Shown here: positions 44,175-53,778 of the stretch, in pieces
Layout of the letters: every line of letters begins with the position of its first letter
How positions within the stretch are numbered: position 1 is the first letter of the stretch
DNA from: Prorocentrum cordatum
Taxonomy: Eukaryota > Sar > Dinophyceae > Prorocentrales > Prorocentraceae
Length of the DNA: 64,000 bases
Direction of reading: 5' to 3'
NCBI GenBank assembly: GCA_963575745.1
Contig: CAUYUJ010015840.1
Span: forward strand, 219,501 to 283,500
Position numbers and translations under genes: made by a program
The notes under the pieces: model-generated
Databases searched by the model: none
Seen by the model: only the letters and a program-made list of their open reading frames with translations
What the model was told of the DNA's origin: nothing

Positions 44175-44999
44175 TTGTATCTCTGAGGGGCCACAGTTTT
44201 TGAGGCTTTCAAGCAATTGCATCGCTTCTCGGCTACTTTCCAGCCTCGGGGTGGTTTACATCAGCTGCGCCTCGTCCAGGGCATTTCGGGTTGCCGGGAT
44301 CGTTCGAGTGGTCTGATGGTTTGGCCGCTGGAGGGTCTCATGTTCTTGAAGGATGTCATCATGTCCTAGGTCCAGCCGTATCCGACGGTGTGATTTTGTG
44401 AATTCCGAGGCCACAGAGGTGTAGACGCCCTTCCTGTGCAAGGTTGTTTCGTCCTGGTGGATGTGTGATAGTCATTCCCGGGGTCCCGAAAAGAGCCCTT
44501 GGACGCCGAAGAACGAAGAACAGCCTTGGACTGAAAGAGCATGAGCACAACGTCGGAGGTATGGGAGACCTCCTGTCCCCCAGGGGTCCGACGGCGTCGA
44601 CCGCACGCTGAAGGTCGGCATGGAGATCATGAGCGACGGCCGCGCAAGGACGCGGAACCAGAAGCTCGCGGTCACCATCGTTCAGGCGCTCTGGGCCTTC
44701 CTCTCTTTGCGGGCCCTGCCTTCTTGTCTTGGCGTGGCGGACTGGAGGATAAGGAGGAGGAGGTGGAGGAGGAGGAGGAGGAGCAGGAGGAGCAGGAGGT
44801 GCAGGAGCAGCAGCAGGAGCAGGAGGAGGAGGAGGCATCAGGAGGACCCAGACTCTCTCGCGGTGCGAGTTACCCCGACGGTAGGACCCCTCGTGAGAGT
44901 CTTCCAAACTACTTTGGAAGTGATCCTCATCGTCGTCCTTGTGACTACGGAGGCTCTCTTCGTGCCTATAGTCCTTGCCGACGCTTGCAAGCTTGATTG
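44175..44999. other. Unassigned sequence with weak exon candidate and GGA tract
   Basis: 44590-44690 (+) reads DGVDRTLKVGMEIMSDGRAR then TRNQKLAVTIVQA, possibly an exon. 44745-44835 is (GGA)n/GCAGGA. 44880-44965 is duplicated in diverged form at 45880-45965 (shared GTGATCCTCATCGTCGTC / GAAGCTCATCGTCGTCATTG). Confidence 0.3.
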
Positions 45000-45690
45000 A
45001 GGATGGTGGCCTCGGATTGCAAAGAGACGCTCGACAAAGAAGCCACGCTTTCGCTCGAGAGTTCCTCGGGATTCAAACTCCCAGGTGCCACCAAACATTT
45101 TTGTTCTTGGGCATTCGGAGGGCAGCCTCGGATTCGAACATGGAGGTGGGGACCCCATGGGGACAGGTTCCTGCTCGAGATGTTCTCGCGATTCACCCAC
45201 AGACGAGGCTTCGCCTGAGACATCCCTTCAGTTTGCTCAGGAACGGGGCTCCCGCTCGATACATCCTCGGGATGCAGGCCCTCAGGAGCCACCAAACTTG
45301 TGTTTTCACATGGTCTTCCGATGGCCGCTTCGGGTTGCCAACATGAGGTGGCGCCCCCGTAGGAGGGGGAGGCTCCCGCTCGAGACTTTTTTGAGATCCA
45401 TTCAGAAACGAGTGAGCGGCTGAAACATCTTTTCAGTTTGCTCAGGAACGATGCTACCGCTCCAGACTTCCTGCATTCAGGCACACCGGTGTCACCAAAC
45501 CTGTGCTTTTGTTTACAGGGTTTTCCGATGACCGCCTCGAAATTGCCAACATGAGGTGGGAACCCCATAGGGAAGGGCTCCCGCTCGAAACTTTTTCGCG
45601 ATTCGCTCACAGACGCGTTTCTCGCTTGGGATTTCCTCCATGTTCACTCACAAACAAGATTCCCGCTCGAGACCATTATCGATGATGCTG
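45000..45690. repeat. ~205-210-bp tandem repeat, about 3 copies
   Basis: CCAACATGAGGTGG recurs near 45337 and 45546, with a diverged version near 45135. GCTCCCGCTCGA, CAGTTTGCTCAGGAACG and GCCACCAAAC recur at the same spacing. The repeat is diverged, with no coding role recognised. Confidence 0.7.
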
Positions 45691-46280
45691 GTGGTGATGA
45701 TGATGGTCGGTGATCACGATGGGATGTTGATGGTGATGGTGATAGTTATGATATTGGTGTGATGATGGTGATGCTGAGTGTGATGCTGCTGATGATGATG
45801 GTGTGATGACGATTACGGATGTGAAGGATGACAGGAAGAGAGGGTAAGGCTTGCGCGGGGGCGCCCAGAGAAGAATACTCTGACCGTCGGGCCCCGCATG
45901 ATAATCTCCCGAACTAACTTGGGAGTGAAGCTCATCGTCGTCATTGTGAGTGCAGAGGCTCTCTTCCTGTCTCCTCATCGTTCTTCTCTTTTTCTCCCTG
46001 GTGGAGGCCCTTGTTCCGCCCCCTTCTCTGCCTCCTTCTCGTCCTCCTGCCTCTTCTCCTCCACTCACCTCCTCCCCCGCTTTAGCCAGGGCGCGCAAGC
46101 TGATTTCCCGTGGCGCTGTCGCCGCCATGGCCAGCAGGGGCGCGTGCTCCGATGGCCGGGTCGCGAAGGCGTTTGGACAACCCCGCGGGCCAGGCCGTTG
46201 GGACAACCCCGCGAGCCGCTGGGGCGCGGGAGCGAGCCGCTGGGACAGCCCCGCGGGCCTCGAGCAAGGCGCCGCCGCGC
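45691..46280. other. GATGGTGATG tract and unassigned sequence
   Basis: 45685-45810 is imperfect GATG/GGTGATG. 46190-46265 has a GGGACAACCCCGCG/AGCCGCTGGG mini-repeat. No gene is seen. Confidence 0.4.
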
Positions 46281-47111
46281 TCAGGCGGGAGGCAGCGCGA
46301 AGCAGGGCTCTGCCACGAGCTGCTCCGCCTCAGCCACGAAGCTCCCCGCTGTCTTGTCGAACTCCCCGAGCGCCTTCCGCAATGATGCCGGCGACCCGCG
46401 CTCCAGAAACTCGCGCGGGGCCGACCGCAAAATCAGCATGTTCCGCATGCCTGTGGATTTTGGCTTAGCGTGCCGCGCCGCCGGTTCTGGCCCGACGCAC
46501 GACTTGGCGCGACACGCTATCAACGTCCCGGTCCACAGGTGTCGACGTTCTGGCCCTTTCCCAGCCCTCCGCCCCGCGGAGCGGAGCGACGCGCTATCAG
46601 CTCGCAGTCGCCGGGGCCGCCGCCGCGACACGGTAAACAAAAGTTCCCGACCGCAGCGTTCGATGCACGCAGCCCCATCGAGGTAGTCAGCCCCAGCGAT
46701 GTCAAAGCGGAAGTGGGCCTCCGCCTTCGACGCATGTCGCTTCCTCGGCGGGGGGGGGTTGCGGAAGGCCTTGGCCGACGCTGGCCCAATTAAGAAAGAC
46801 GGCGGCGGGCCAGCTGGCGGAAACAGCTGGAAGGTCGGCGTCCGGCGCGAATGTGAGAGCGAGACATCACCAATGTTGGGTTTACCGTTCCTGTCCCTCT
46901 TCCCCTTTTCCATATTCCCCCCCCCCCGCCCGAGCCCCGAGCCGCCCCGACCTTGCACCAGACGGGAAATGCGCCGGAAAAGGTCTGTCGCAGGATGCCA
47001 GGATGCCTTCAGCAGCCGCCACCAGTCGCGCAATGCACCGTTCTCGGGGCGGAAGTTAGTCAGCCGGGCGACCGCGGGAGCCGGCAAGTTCCAGACAATT
47101 GCGCAAGACAA
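46281..47111 (-). CDS. Possible multi-exon gene remnant on the minus strand
   Basis: A 276-residue open frame that is probably not one exon. Three protein-like islands stand out: NFRPENGALRDWWRLLKASW followed by HPATDLFRRIS (about 46960-47055), FRFDIAGADYLDGAACIERC then GRELLF (about 46645-46720), and ILRSAPREFLERGSPASLRK then ALGEFDKTAGSFVAEAEQL (about 46300-46435). The sequence separating the last two is the X element (46468-46632), so the islands could be exons split by element-derived introns. I could not find a splice arrangement joining them in frame and do not recognise the family. Confidence 0.3.
   Translation of the reverse strand: MSCAIVWNLPAPAVARLTNFRPENGALRDWWRLLKASWHPATDLFRRISRLVQGRGGSGLGRGGGNMEKGKRDRNGKPNIGDVSLSHSRRTPTFQLFPPAGPPPSFLIGPASAKAFRNPPPPRKRHASKAEAHFRFDIAGADYLDGAACIERCGRELLFTVSRRRPRRLRADSASLRSAGRRAGKGPERRHLWTGTLIACRAKSCVGPEPAARHAKPKSTGMRNMLILRSAPREFLERGSPASLRKALGEFDKTAGSFVAEAEQLVAEPCFALPPA
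46468..46632. mobile_element. Fold-back element, family X, copy 1
   Basis: The ends GCGTGCCGCGCCGCCGG and CCGCCGCCGCGACACGG are imperfect inverted repeats. It matches the RPL26-intron element at 55662-55835, including a 22-base identity starting CCGCCCCGCGGAGCGG (46569 and 55761) and the CGACACGCTATC-like internal part. Confidence 0.68.
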
Positions 47112-47838
47112 GACGGAAGTAATGGCGAAACGTCACAATTTTGGGGTGGAGGGTCACACCATCTAGGGGCGGAGGGTTTCCAACGGAGCCCCGAGGCGTC
47201 GAGAGAGGCCGTCCTGTGCCCCCCTCTGGGCCTGCCTCGTGCTCGTCGTCCCCCTCGTCGTTTTCACGCCGTCCTCTTTTCCTCGCTGCGTCGTCCTCCT
47301 CGTCGTCCTCGTCGTCCATCTCTCCTTCTCGTCGTTCTTGTTTCCTCGCTGTCCTCCTGCTGTCCGTCCCGCGTTCCTCCCTTCGTCCCGCACGGAATGG
47401 CTGTGCATCGCAGGGCTGGGCCATGCTGAGCTGGGCAGCTGGCCGAGGCCAGGGCCATGGTTGAGGACATGGCTGAGGGTTGAGTGCCGGGGTTAGGGCT
47501 GAGGTCCAGGTCCGAGGCTAGGGTTTAGGGGTAGGGCCTTGGGGCTGAGGGCTGAGGAATTCCACACTGGTGCCTCAGAAAGGGAAGGCCAAATGAATTA
47601 TCGGAGTGGTACCCTGTGTGGCCTCATTGTTCTGGGTAGGTTGATCGGCGGAGAGACTCAAGTGCCTGAATTCTTGTGTGTAGATTTTGCCTGTTGGCTT
47701 TTCGGCCAGATGCGCGGTAGAGGCGAGGGCGATGATGTTGCGCTGAGTTCGGTGCGTGACTACATCCATCTCTGTAGTCTCATCCAGTCCGCTCGCCTTT
47801 CTTCTTGTTGCCAGCAGAAGCCTTCGCTTTCGCAACGC
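47112..47838. other. Unassigned sequence with telomere-like G-rich patch
   Basis: 47460-47560 repeats GGGTTAGGGCTGAGG, GGCTAGGGTTTAGGGGTAGGG and similar units, reminiscent of degenerate TTTAGGG repeats. Before it, 47260-47350 is CGTCGTCCTCGTCG-rich. No gene is seen. Confidence 0.4.
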
Positions 47839-48050
47839 TCTGCGCGCTCGATCGGTCGTACCCTGCAGGGGCAGACGTGGAAGGAGGCCGTGGTGGAGAT
47901 GTTCGTCAGCAGGTTCGGCGTGCCGAGCGAGCGCTTCGACGCGCACTTTCTCTTGGAAGGAACCTGGCCGAAGGATCCAGGCCCGACGAAGAACCAGGCC
48001 ACTGGCGAACCGATTTTCCTGGAGATCCCTTCGGGGAAGAACCCACCGCC
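47839..48050 (+). CDS. Candidate internal exon, unidentified protein
   Basis: After CCCTGCAG the frame reads GQTWKEAVVEMFVSRFGVPS, ERFDAHFLLEGTWPKDPGPT and KNQATGEPIFLEIPSGKN, then runs into a (CCT)n tract (48050-48090). Composition is clearly protein-like and the 5' edge looks like a 3' splice site. A second possible exon (about 48400-48530, VPAKEETLYSPSIPGIRTVY then LTTEARPPLRALWW) follows downstream in another frame. I recognise no family. Confidence 0.35.
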
Positions 48051-48638
48051 TCTTCCTCCTCCTCCTCCTCCTCCTCCTCCTCCTCCTCCCCTTGGGGAAG
48101 AACCCCTGCAGTGGTTACGGTGCTCTGACGATTGGTTCGCAGTCGCAAGATGCCGCCCCAGGGTGTATCTGTCCTCTAGGTGGTTGTTCGCTTGAAATGG
48201 GTGCGGAGAAAATGGGCACGATGCCCAACGGTGAATGTGGTCCAAGGCCGACAGCGGCTGCTGTTGGGCAGGTGGTCTTCCGTCTCAAAGTGGCAACGTT
48301 CGCGGCGACGCCGACAGCGAGTCCTGTTCAACATCGGCAGGAACTTCTGTCCGTCTTCGGTGCCAGGTTTCCCGTACCCATTCCGATCGTACCAGATATG
48401 GTTACGGTCGTTCGTTGTTCCCGCAAAGGAGGAGACGCTCTACTCCCCCTCCATCCCCGGCATCAGGACTGTCTACCTGACCACCGAGGCGCGCCCGCCA
48501 CTCCGCGCCCTCTGGTGGCGGGAGGCTCGCGGCGAGTGCGGGGGCCGCGGTGGAAGGAGCACGGAGGGTAGCAGTCGGGGGGGAACAGGGGGAGGAAAAA
48601 GGGGGAAGGAGGATCGAAGACGGACGCAACTGGATAAT
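48051..48638. other. CCT tract and possible second exon
   Basis: 48050-48090 is (CCT)n. A duplicated GGGGAAGAACCC flanks it on both sides (48035 and 48090). 48400-48530 carries the second exon candidate noted for the 47.84-kb region. Confidence 0.35.
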
Positions 48639-48773
48639 CATAAACGTTTGGAGCTCCGCGCGGATTTCTGGGATCCTCTGGCGCGCGGAACACGCCTGGG
48701 GCGGCGCCAGAGGCGCCACCACGGAGGACCAACGCCGATCCAAGGAATCCGCGCGGAGCCCCGACAGTTTATG
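48639..48773. mobile_element. Fold-back element, family Y (longest arms)
   Basis: Arms extend about 37 bp: CATAAACGTTTGGAGCTCCG followed by CGCGGATTTCTGGGATC on the left, and GATCCAAGGAATCCGCGCGG followed by AGCCCCGACAGTTTATG on the right. This copy best defines the family's outer ends. The core is GC-rich (GCGCCAGAGGCGCC palindrome). Confidence 0.82.
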
Positions 48774-49030
48774 TGTATGTTGTTGTTCTTCTTCTGCGAG
48801 GGGGACCTGGAGGACGAGGAGGAAGGCGGACGAGCACGAGGGACGAGGCGGAGGTGAGTAGGAGGAGGCGGTTCGAGGGGGTGGGTCGAGGCCCTCGCAC
48901 CCGCGGCGCGTGCTCAGTCGCCGCCGGCTGTTCCTCCCCCCGCGGCGCGCGGTGTGGGCATTGTCGCCTCCTGGGGGTGCTTGGATCACCGCGGGGGTTG
49001 CTGAGTGGACATGGGGGCTATGTGTGGGCG
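48774..49030. other. Unassigned sequence
   Basis: Nothing is recognised beyond the GGACGAGGAGG patch near 48810-48860. Confidence 0.3.
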
Positions 49031-49186
49031 CTAAGGTGGCTTACATCTGGCCTAGCCTAGCGTATGAATGTGTTATCAGTGCCCTAAGAGGCTCGGGTGG
49101 GTTCGCTAATTCCGCTGAGGGCGGAGCCAACTTAGCCAGGATCCTTACCCCCTAAGCCACCCAACCTGTTTATGCGCTAGGCTAGG
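49031..49186. other. Interleaved inverted repeats (pseudoknot-like A-B-A'-B')
   Basis: GGTGGCTTA (49035-49043) is complementary to TAAGCCACC (49153-49161), and CCTAGCCTAGCG (49051-49062) to CGCTAGGCTAGG (49175-49186). Because the pairs interleave instead of nesting, this is not a simple hairpin or a MITE end. A small hairpin TCCGC-TGAGG-GCGGA (49111-49125) lies inside. No RNA family is recognised. Confidence 0.5.
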
Positions 49187-49231
49187 TTAGGAACGTGTTC
49201 TGCCGCTGCCGGCAGGGGGGAGGTCCCCCCC

Positions 49232-50095
49232 AAAAAAATATTCACTGCGTGGAGCTCCCCATATGTGCATCTATTTGCATGGACTGAGTGTGAGTGAGTC
49301 TGAGTATGAGTATGATGAATACGAGTCTGAGCACAAGTGAGTCTGGGACATCCTCGCAATCTGCCCCCCCCTGGGGTGCGAAAGCCAGTGAGTCTGAATT
49401 TGAGTATAGTGAGTACGAGTCTAAGCCTGAATGGGTCTGAGTACGAGTGAGTTTGACTACGAGTGAATATGAGGGTGAGTGGGTCCGAGTGTGAGTGATC
49501 CTGAGCGTGAGTAAATCTGAATGTGAGTGCGTCTGAGTATGAGTATGTTGGATATGAAACTGGCCCTGAGTGGGTCTGAGTACGAGTGAGTCTGACTACG
49601 AATGAGTCTGAGGGTGGGTGGGTCTAAGTGTGAGTGAGTCTGAGTGTGCGTACGTCCGGGTGTGAGTGAGTCTGAGTATGAGTATGATGAGTGCGAGTTT
49701 GAGTATGAGTGAGCCTGAGCACGAGTGAGTTTGAGCATAAGTGAGTCTAGGACATCCTGGCAATCTGGGCCCTCTGGGAGTGCGGGCATCAGCGCCTCGC
49801 CATAGACATCCTCAGAATATGCTTTGACAGCAGACGAGTCTGACCACCAAAACACGCACACCGCTTGTGACATCCTCGAAATCTGGCCCCCCTGGGGTGC
49901 GAAAACCAGCGCCTCGCCTGAGACATCCTCAGAATCTGCTCCGAAAGCGGAGGATGTTCGCAACCAAAACAGGCAAACTGCCTGAGACATCCACATCCTT
50001 TGGGCGCGAATCGAGGCCGTGCAATACCCCTGGCGGTCCCCCCTTAGAAGTGCTAAGACCAGCAAGCCGCTCGAGACATCCTCATTAACTGCTCA
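49232..50095 (+). mobile_element. Element S, third (diverged) copy
   Basis: It begins ATATTCACTGCGTGGAGCTC, CCCATATGTGCATCT (49238-49272), the same end as the other S copies, then a GAGTCTGAGTATGAGTGA array (49280-49750), then two or three diverged satellite units (CGCCTCGCCTGAGACATCCT and AACCAAAACAGGCAAACTGC, 49750-50095). The order of arrays differs from the left copy, where the satellite comes before the short-period array. Confidence 0.68.
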
Positions 50096-50097
50096 TC

Positions 50098-50098
50098 G

Positions 50099-50156
<58 letters not shown>

Positions 50157-50275
50157 AATCATCATCATCATCATCATCGTCATCATCATCGTCATCATCA
50201 TCATCATCAGCATCAGCATCAGCATCATCTTCATCATCATCGTCATCATCATCATCATCGTCATCATCATCATGC
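50098..50275. repeat. CAT triplet microsatellite
   Basis: Nearly pure CAT with CGT and CAG interruptions, ending immediately before the first recognisable LINE-C codons. Confidence 0.95.
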
Positions 50276-50320
50276 TTTCAATTAATTCAGGGCGAGCTCC
50301 GATCACGTCGCTCTGGTGGC

Positions 50321-51184
50321 ATGTTCCTGATCTTAGGTGACTTCAATTTTGTCGAGCCCGATGAATTTCGCTACGCGCCGAGCTTATCATCCTACTCTGC
50401 CAGGGACACGTCTCGATCCAATCAGTTCTATCGTTTTCTTCCCGCTCTTATTGAGATTTGGCAGCCAATGTATACCAGGCGTGAGTTCTCAGGCGACCCT
50501 CCGGCTATGTCGACGCTTGCTCGTCGTCTTGACCGTTGTTACGTAACTTGTCAATCTTGTGCTCTTGCGAATATCAAGCCTGTGGTGTCTCTGTGGTCCT
50601 CTGTTTCTGCTCGCGATTGTCCGTCTGATTATGTTTCTCTTTCCGTCAGCTGGAGACCGGGGGAACCGCGTCAGAGTTGCCATTCGCCTCGGATGAATAA
50701 GACAGTTTCCAGCCATCCTCGTTTCAGGCTTGGGTTCGAAGCTGCCTACGCCATCCTCTCTCGTGGACTCGTGTTGGACATCCCGGCCCGGCTGACCATC
50801 GTTAAAGAGTCGATACATTCGACTGCTGCGAAAATCGGTGCGCAGCAATCGGTAAGTGGGCACATGGATGTTCATGCGAAGCTGTCCCTTGCCATGCTAT
50901 GTATGCGGGGATTGTGGGTTGGGAGCATGTCATTTGTTCGGCGAGCTACTCTTGCCTATCCTGATCTTGCCCTTTGGCTTCCCAGTCAAATTGCGACGGT
51001 GCTGCCTCCTTGGAAAAGTATTGCCACGATCTTGCCAACGCTGCTTTGGACGATATGGAAATGGAGCTGTGGACTGATGATGCAACTGACTGGGCATCCC
51101 AGCAGGTTCGCTGGGCGGCTATCCAGTTCAGACGGTCTCTATGGCGACCCCACCGTCCCCGGTCTTGTTTGCAGGCAGTGGTAA
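50321..51184 (+). pseudogene. LINE-C endonuclease and connecting region
   Basis: FLILGDFNFVEPDEFRYAPS begins the frame; G-D-F-N is the strongly conserved catalytic strand of LINE endonucleases. It continues with PALIEIWQPMYTRREF, STLARRLDRCYV (family: S-R-L-D-R-x-Y) and PSDYVSLSV. The last is where a catalytic S-D-H is expected, and His reads Tyr here. The connecting region has HPRFRLGFEAA and a stop after a frameshift near 50975. Parts N-terminal to GDFN are missing. Confidence 0.7.
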
Positions 51185-51980
51185 GTCTTGATGGTACACT
51201 TCCGGCTGCGATGGAAGAGTCGATGGAAGAGTCCCTGGTGAATCTCACCGACTATTGGGAGGAGGTGTTCAGCCCCGTCGAGCCCGACCCTTCAGATATG
51301 GCGCAGCACCGCAGATTCATAATGCCGTGCTCTACTAAAGTTGACGGCATTGTGCTTGACACGGATTGGTTCGCGACAGTGTTGGCTCGTAAGAGCCCGT
51401 CTGCCCCAGGAATCGACGGCACTACTTGGGATGCATGGGCCAACGTTGGTTTCACTGCTCATGCCTTGTGGTATGACATGTTTGAAATGTTGGCCGAGAC
51501 TCCACACACCGTCCCGGATTTCAATGCCTAGGTCGCTGCTCTTCCTAAGGGGGACGAGGCTGAGGATTTGAGCATGGTTCGCAGATATCCTAGCGAAGCT
51601 CGCCCCCTCAACCTTTGCAACATAGATAGCAAGGCGATCGCCTGCGCAGCGAACCTGTTTCTGGCATGCTCGGCACGCGATTCAGTCCACCCATCATCCT
51701 GGGGTTTCTGAGGTGGCCGAAAGATAGAAGGGTTTGGGCTCATCTGTTGTATACCGGGCGTCATGTACCCGGCCCTCACGATGTTTGACATCAAGGCTGC
51801 TTTTCCGAGCTTGATCTGGTCTTGGATGTTCTTTGTTTGGGAGACTGCTGGGTTCCCCTGGATGTCTAATCCAGGTCTTGCGGAAACTCTATCAGAACTG
51901 CCGTGCTCACTTTCGTCTGAGTGGTTCGCATGGGACCCTCGGTTGCGGGCCCGGGGCTCGTGGCGGGAGGACCGGCCCCC
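51185..51980 (+). pseudogene. LINE-C reverse transcriptase, N-terminal half
   Basis: Frame to the stop at 51529: ARKSPSAPGIDGTTWDAWAN (RT0/RT1 signature A-P-G-x-D-G), then MLAETPHTVPDFNA. After the stop the same frame continues VAALPKGDEA and, following another change, RPLNLCNIDSKAIA. At 51760-51830 it reads LTMFDIKAAFPSLIWSWMF, which has the F-D-x-x-x-A-F-P-S palm strand with its catalytic Asp intact. The second active-site motif lies beyond the truncation. Confidence 0.72.
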
Positions 51981-52434
51981 GCCCGCGCCAGCATGCCCTC
52001 CCGCCAGCGCCTGGCGAAGTGCCAGGGCGAGGCCCGTGAGGCCCTGGCCCCGATGGCCCTCGACGCGCGCCCCTCTGCCCGCGGAGCGCCGCGGCGCCTC
52101 CCCGCCAAACGCCTCCGACTGTGTGTGAAGTCCGCTCAGATTCCCATGATATCATCACATGCCGCAGCTGTGTCAGCCCAGGTACTGCCAGTAGCGCACA
52201 CAGTGCGGTGCCCCCGTACGCAGCGCCCAGGAAAAGGAGTAGCTATCCTCTTCCTCTTTGGCCGCTGCCTACGGGCCCTAGTATTGGATCGACTCCTCGG
52301 TCGTATCCCCATACGCACACCGACATGGCCCGCGGGGAGGGGGAGGGTGTAAGGAGCCCGAGAGCCCGCGAGCGGCGCGCGGGCGCCCGTGGCGCGGGCC
52401 CGCAGCGAGCCCGCAGGCTCGGGCCGAGCTGGCG
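51981..52434. other. GC-rich unassigned sequence
   Basis: No gene is recognised. Open frames on both strands are as expected for composition. Confidence 0.35.
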
Positions 52435-52542
52435 CGTCGACGACGACGACGACGACGACAACAACAACGAGGACGAGGGCGAGGGCGAGGACGAAAGCGA
52501 GGGCGAGGGCGAGGACGGGGACGAGGACGACGCCGATGCCGA

Positions 52543-52595
<53 letters not shown>

Positions 52596-52668
52596 CCGAC
52601 GACGACGACGAAGACGACGACGCCGACGCGGACGCCGACGCCAACGCCGCCGACGACGACGTTCGATC
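52435..52668. repeat. GAC / GACGCC hexamer tract
   Basis: Blocks of GACGAC, GGGCGAGGAC and GACGCC. Related to 19550-19775. The Asp-Ala acidic frame is a repeat artefact. Confidence 0.93.
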
Positions 52669-52684
52669 CCCAGTGGGATGCAAT

Positions 52685-53530
52685 TAGAGCTGGATCGAGC
52701 CATAATAGGTTTCTATCTAAGTTGGGTGAGGCCCTTATTGGATCCATTGCGGCTGGAACCACCCCTAGTAGGAGTCGTTGGAAAATCGATTTAGCCCTCG
52801 TAGGTGTCGATTATAATTTGATGCAGCTGTACGGCAGCTGTTTTGCATTCGTGCTGGATCGAGCCGAAGTTGAATCTTGTAGGACCAGGATTTAGCCCTG
52901 ATACGATTGCACTCGAGCCGGACCCAGCAATAGTGGGATTATTGTGAGCTGGTTCTTGTTATCGTAGGGTTCTATCCGAGCTGGATCTACTTTTGGTAAC
53001 ATTCCATTGGAGCTGGATCGAGCCCTGGCCGGATCCCATCAGAACTGAGTCGCGCTCTGGTTGGACTCCGGTCGGCTTTGATCGACCCTTAGAATTGGTG
53101 TCTAAACTGGATGGAGCCCCGCCAGGACATAGCTGGATGGAACCGTAGTAGGATTCTTTAGGGCTGCATCCGGCCGCGGTGAGATTCGATCAGAGCTGGA
53201 TCGAGCCCTTGTAGGATTGCAGTACAGATGGATAGAGCCTCAGTAGGAGTCCAGTGGAGCTGGATCCAGTAGAGCTGGATCCGATCCAGCCCGAGTCGGA
53301 TTCGAGTAAGGTTCGACCGAGCTTTCATAAGGTTCGATTCGAGAATTCCAGGAAAGTTGGACCGAGCGTTTTACAGAGTACTGTTTGAGCTCGATCGGAA
53401 CCCATTCGTTTTGCTTTCTGGGAGCGGGATCCAGCCCTGCGAGCACGATTTTATCAAAGCTGGACCGAGCATTCGTAGGATGCTGAGAAAAATGGAACGA
53501 TCCCCAGTAGTATTGTATCAGAGCTGGCGC
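52685..53530. repeat. Degenerate ~40-48-bp satellite (GAGCTGGATCGAGCC)
   Basis: GAGCTGGATCGAGCC or close variants recur about 15-18 times (for example near 52688, 53010, 53189, 53257, 53272), each followed by CC.GTAGGATTC-like sequence. Strong divergence suggests an old array. It contains no ORF of note. Confidence 0.72.
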
Positions 53531-53723
53531 CCGGCGTGGGCTCCAGCACCATGTGCGCCGCCGCCGCCACTGACGTTGTCGCCGTCGTCGGCGTCGTCGT
53601 AGTCGCGTGGTCGTCGTTTCGTCGTCGTTGCCGTGGGGTGGATATTGTGGACACCCCGAATCGTTTCTTGGGGGGGTGGGGTGGGGAGTCTGGGCCCCCG
53701 CGGTTTTTCGTGAGTCTGTGTGT

Positions 53724-53778
<55 letters not shown>

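Larger units (their letters stand above)
50281..51980 (+). mobile_element. LINE-C: truncated non-LTR retrotransposon (EN and RT start)
   Basis: Contains an endonuclease C-terminal half (from 50321), a connecting region and the first half of the RT, after which the sequence changes abruptly to GC-rich unrelated DNA at about 51940-51980. It is less GC-rich than its surroundings. Its 5' end abuts the CAT tract. It belongs to a different lineage from LINE-A and LINE-B, judged by motif wording. Confidence 0.78.
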
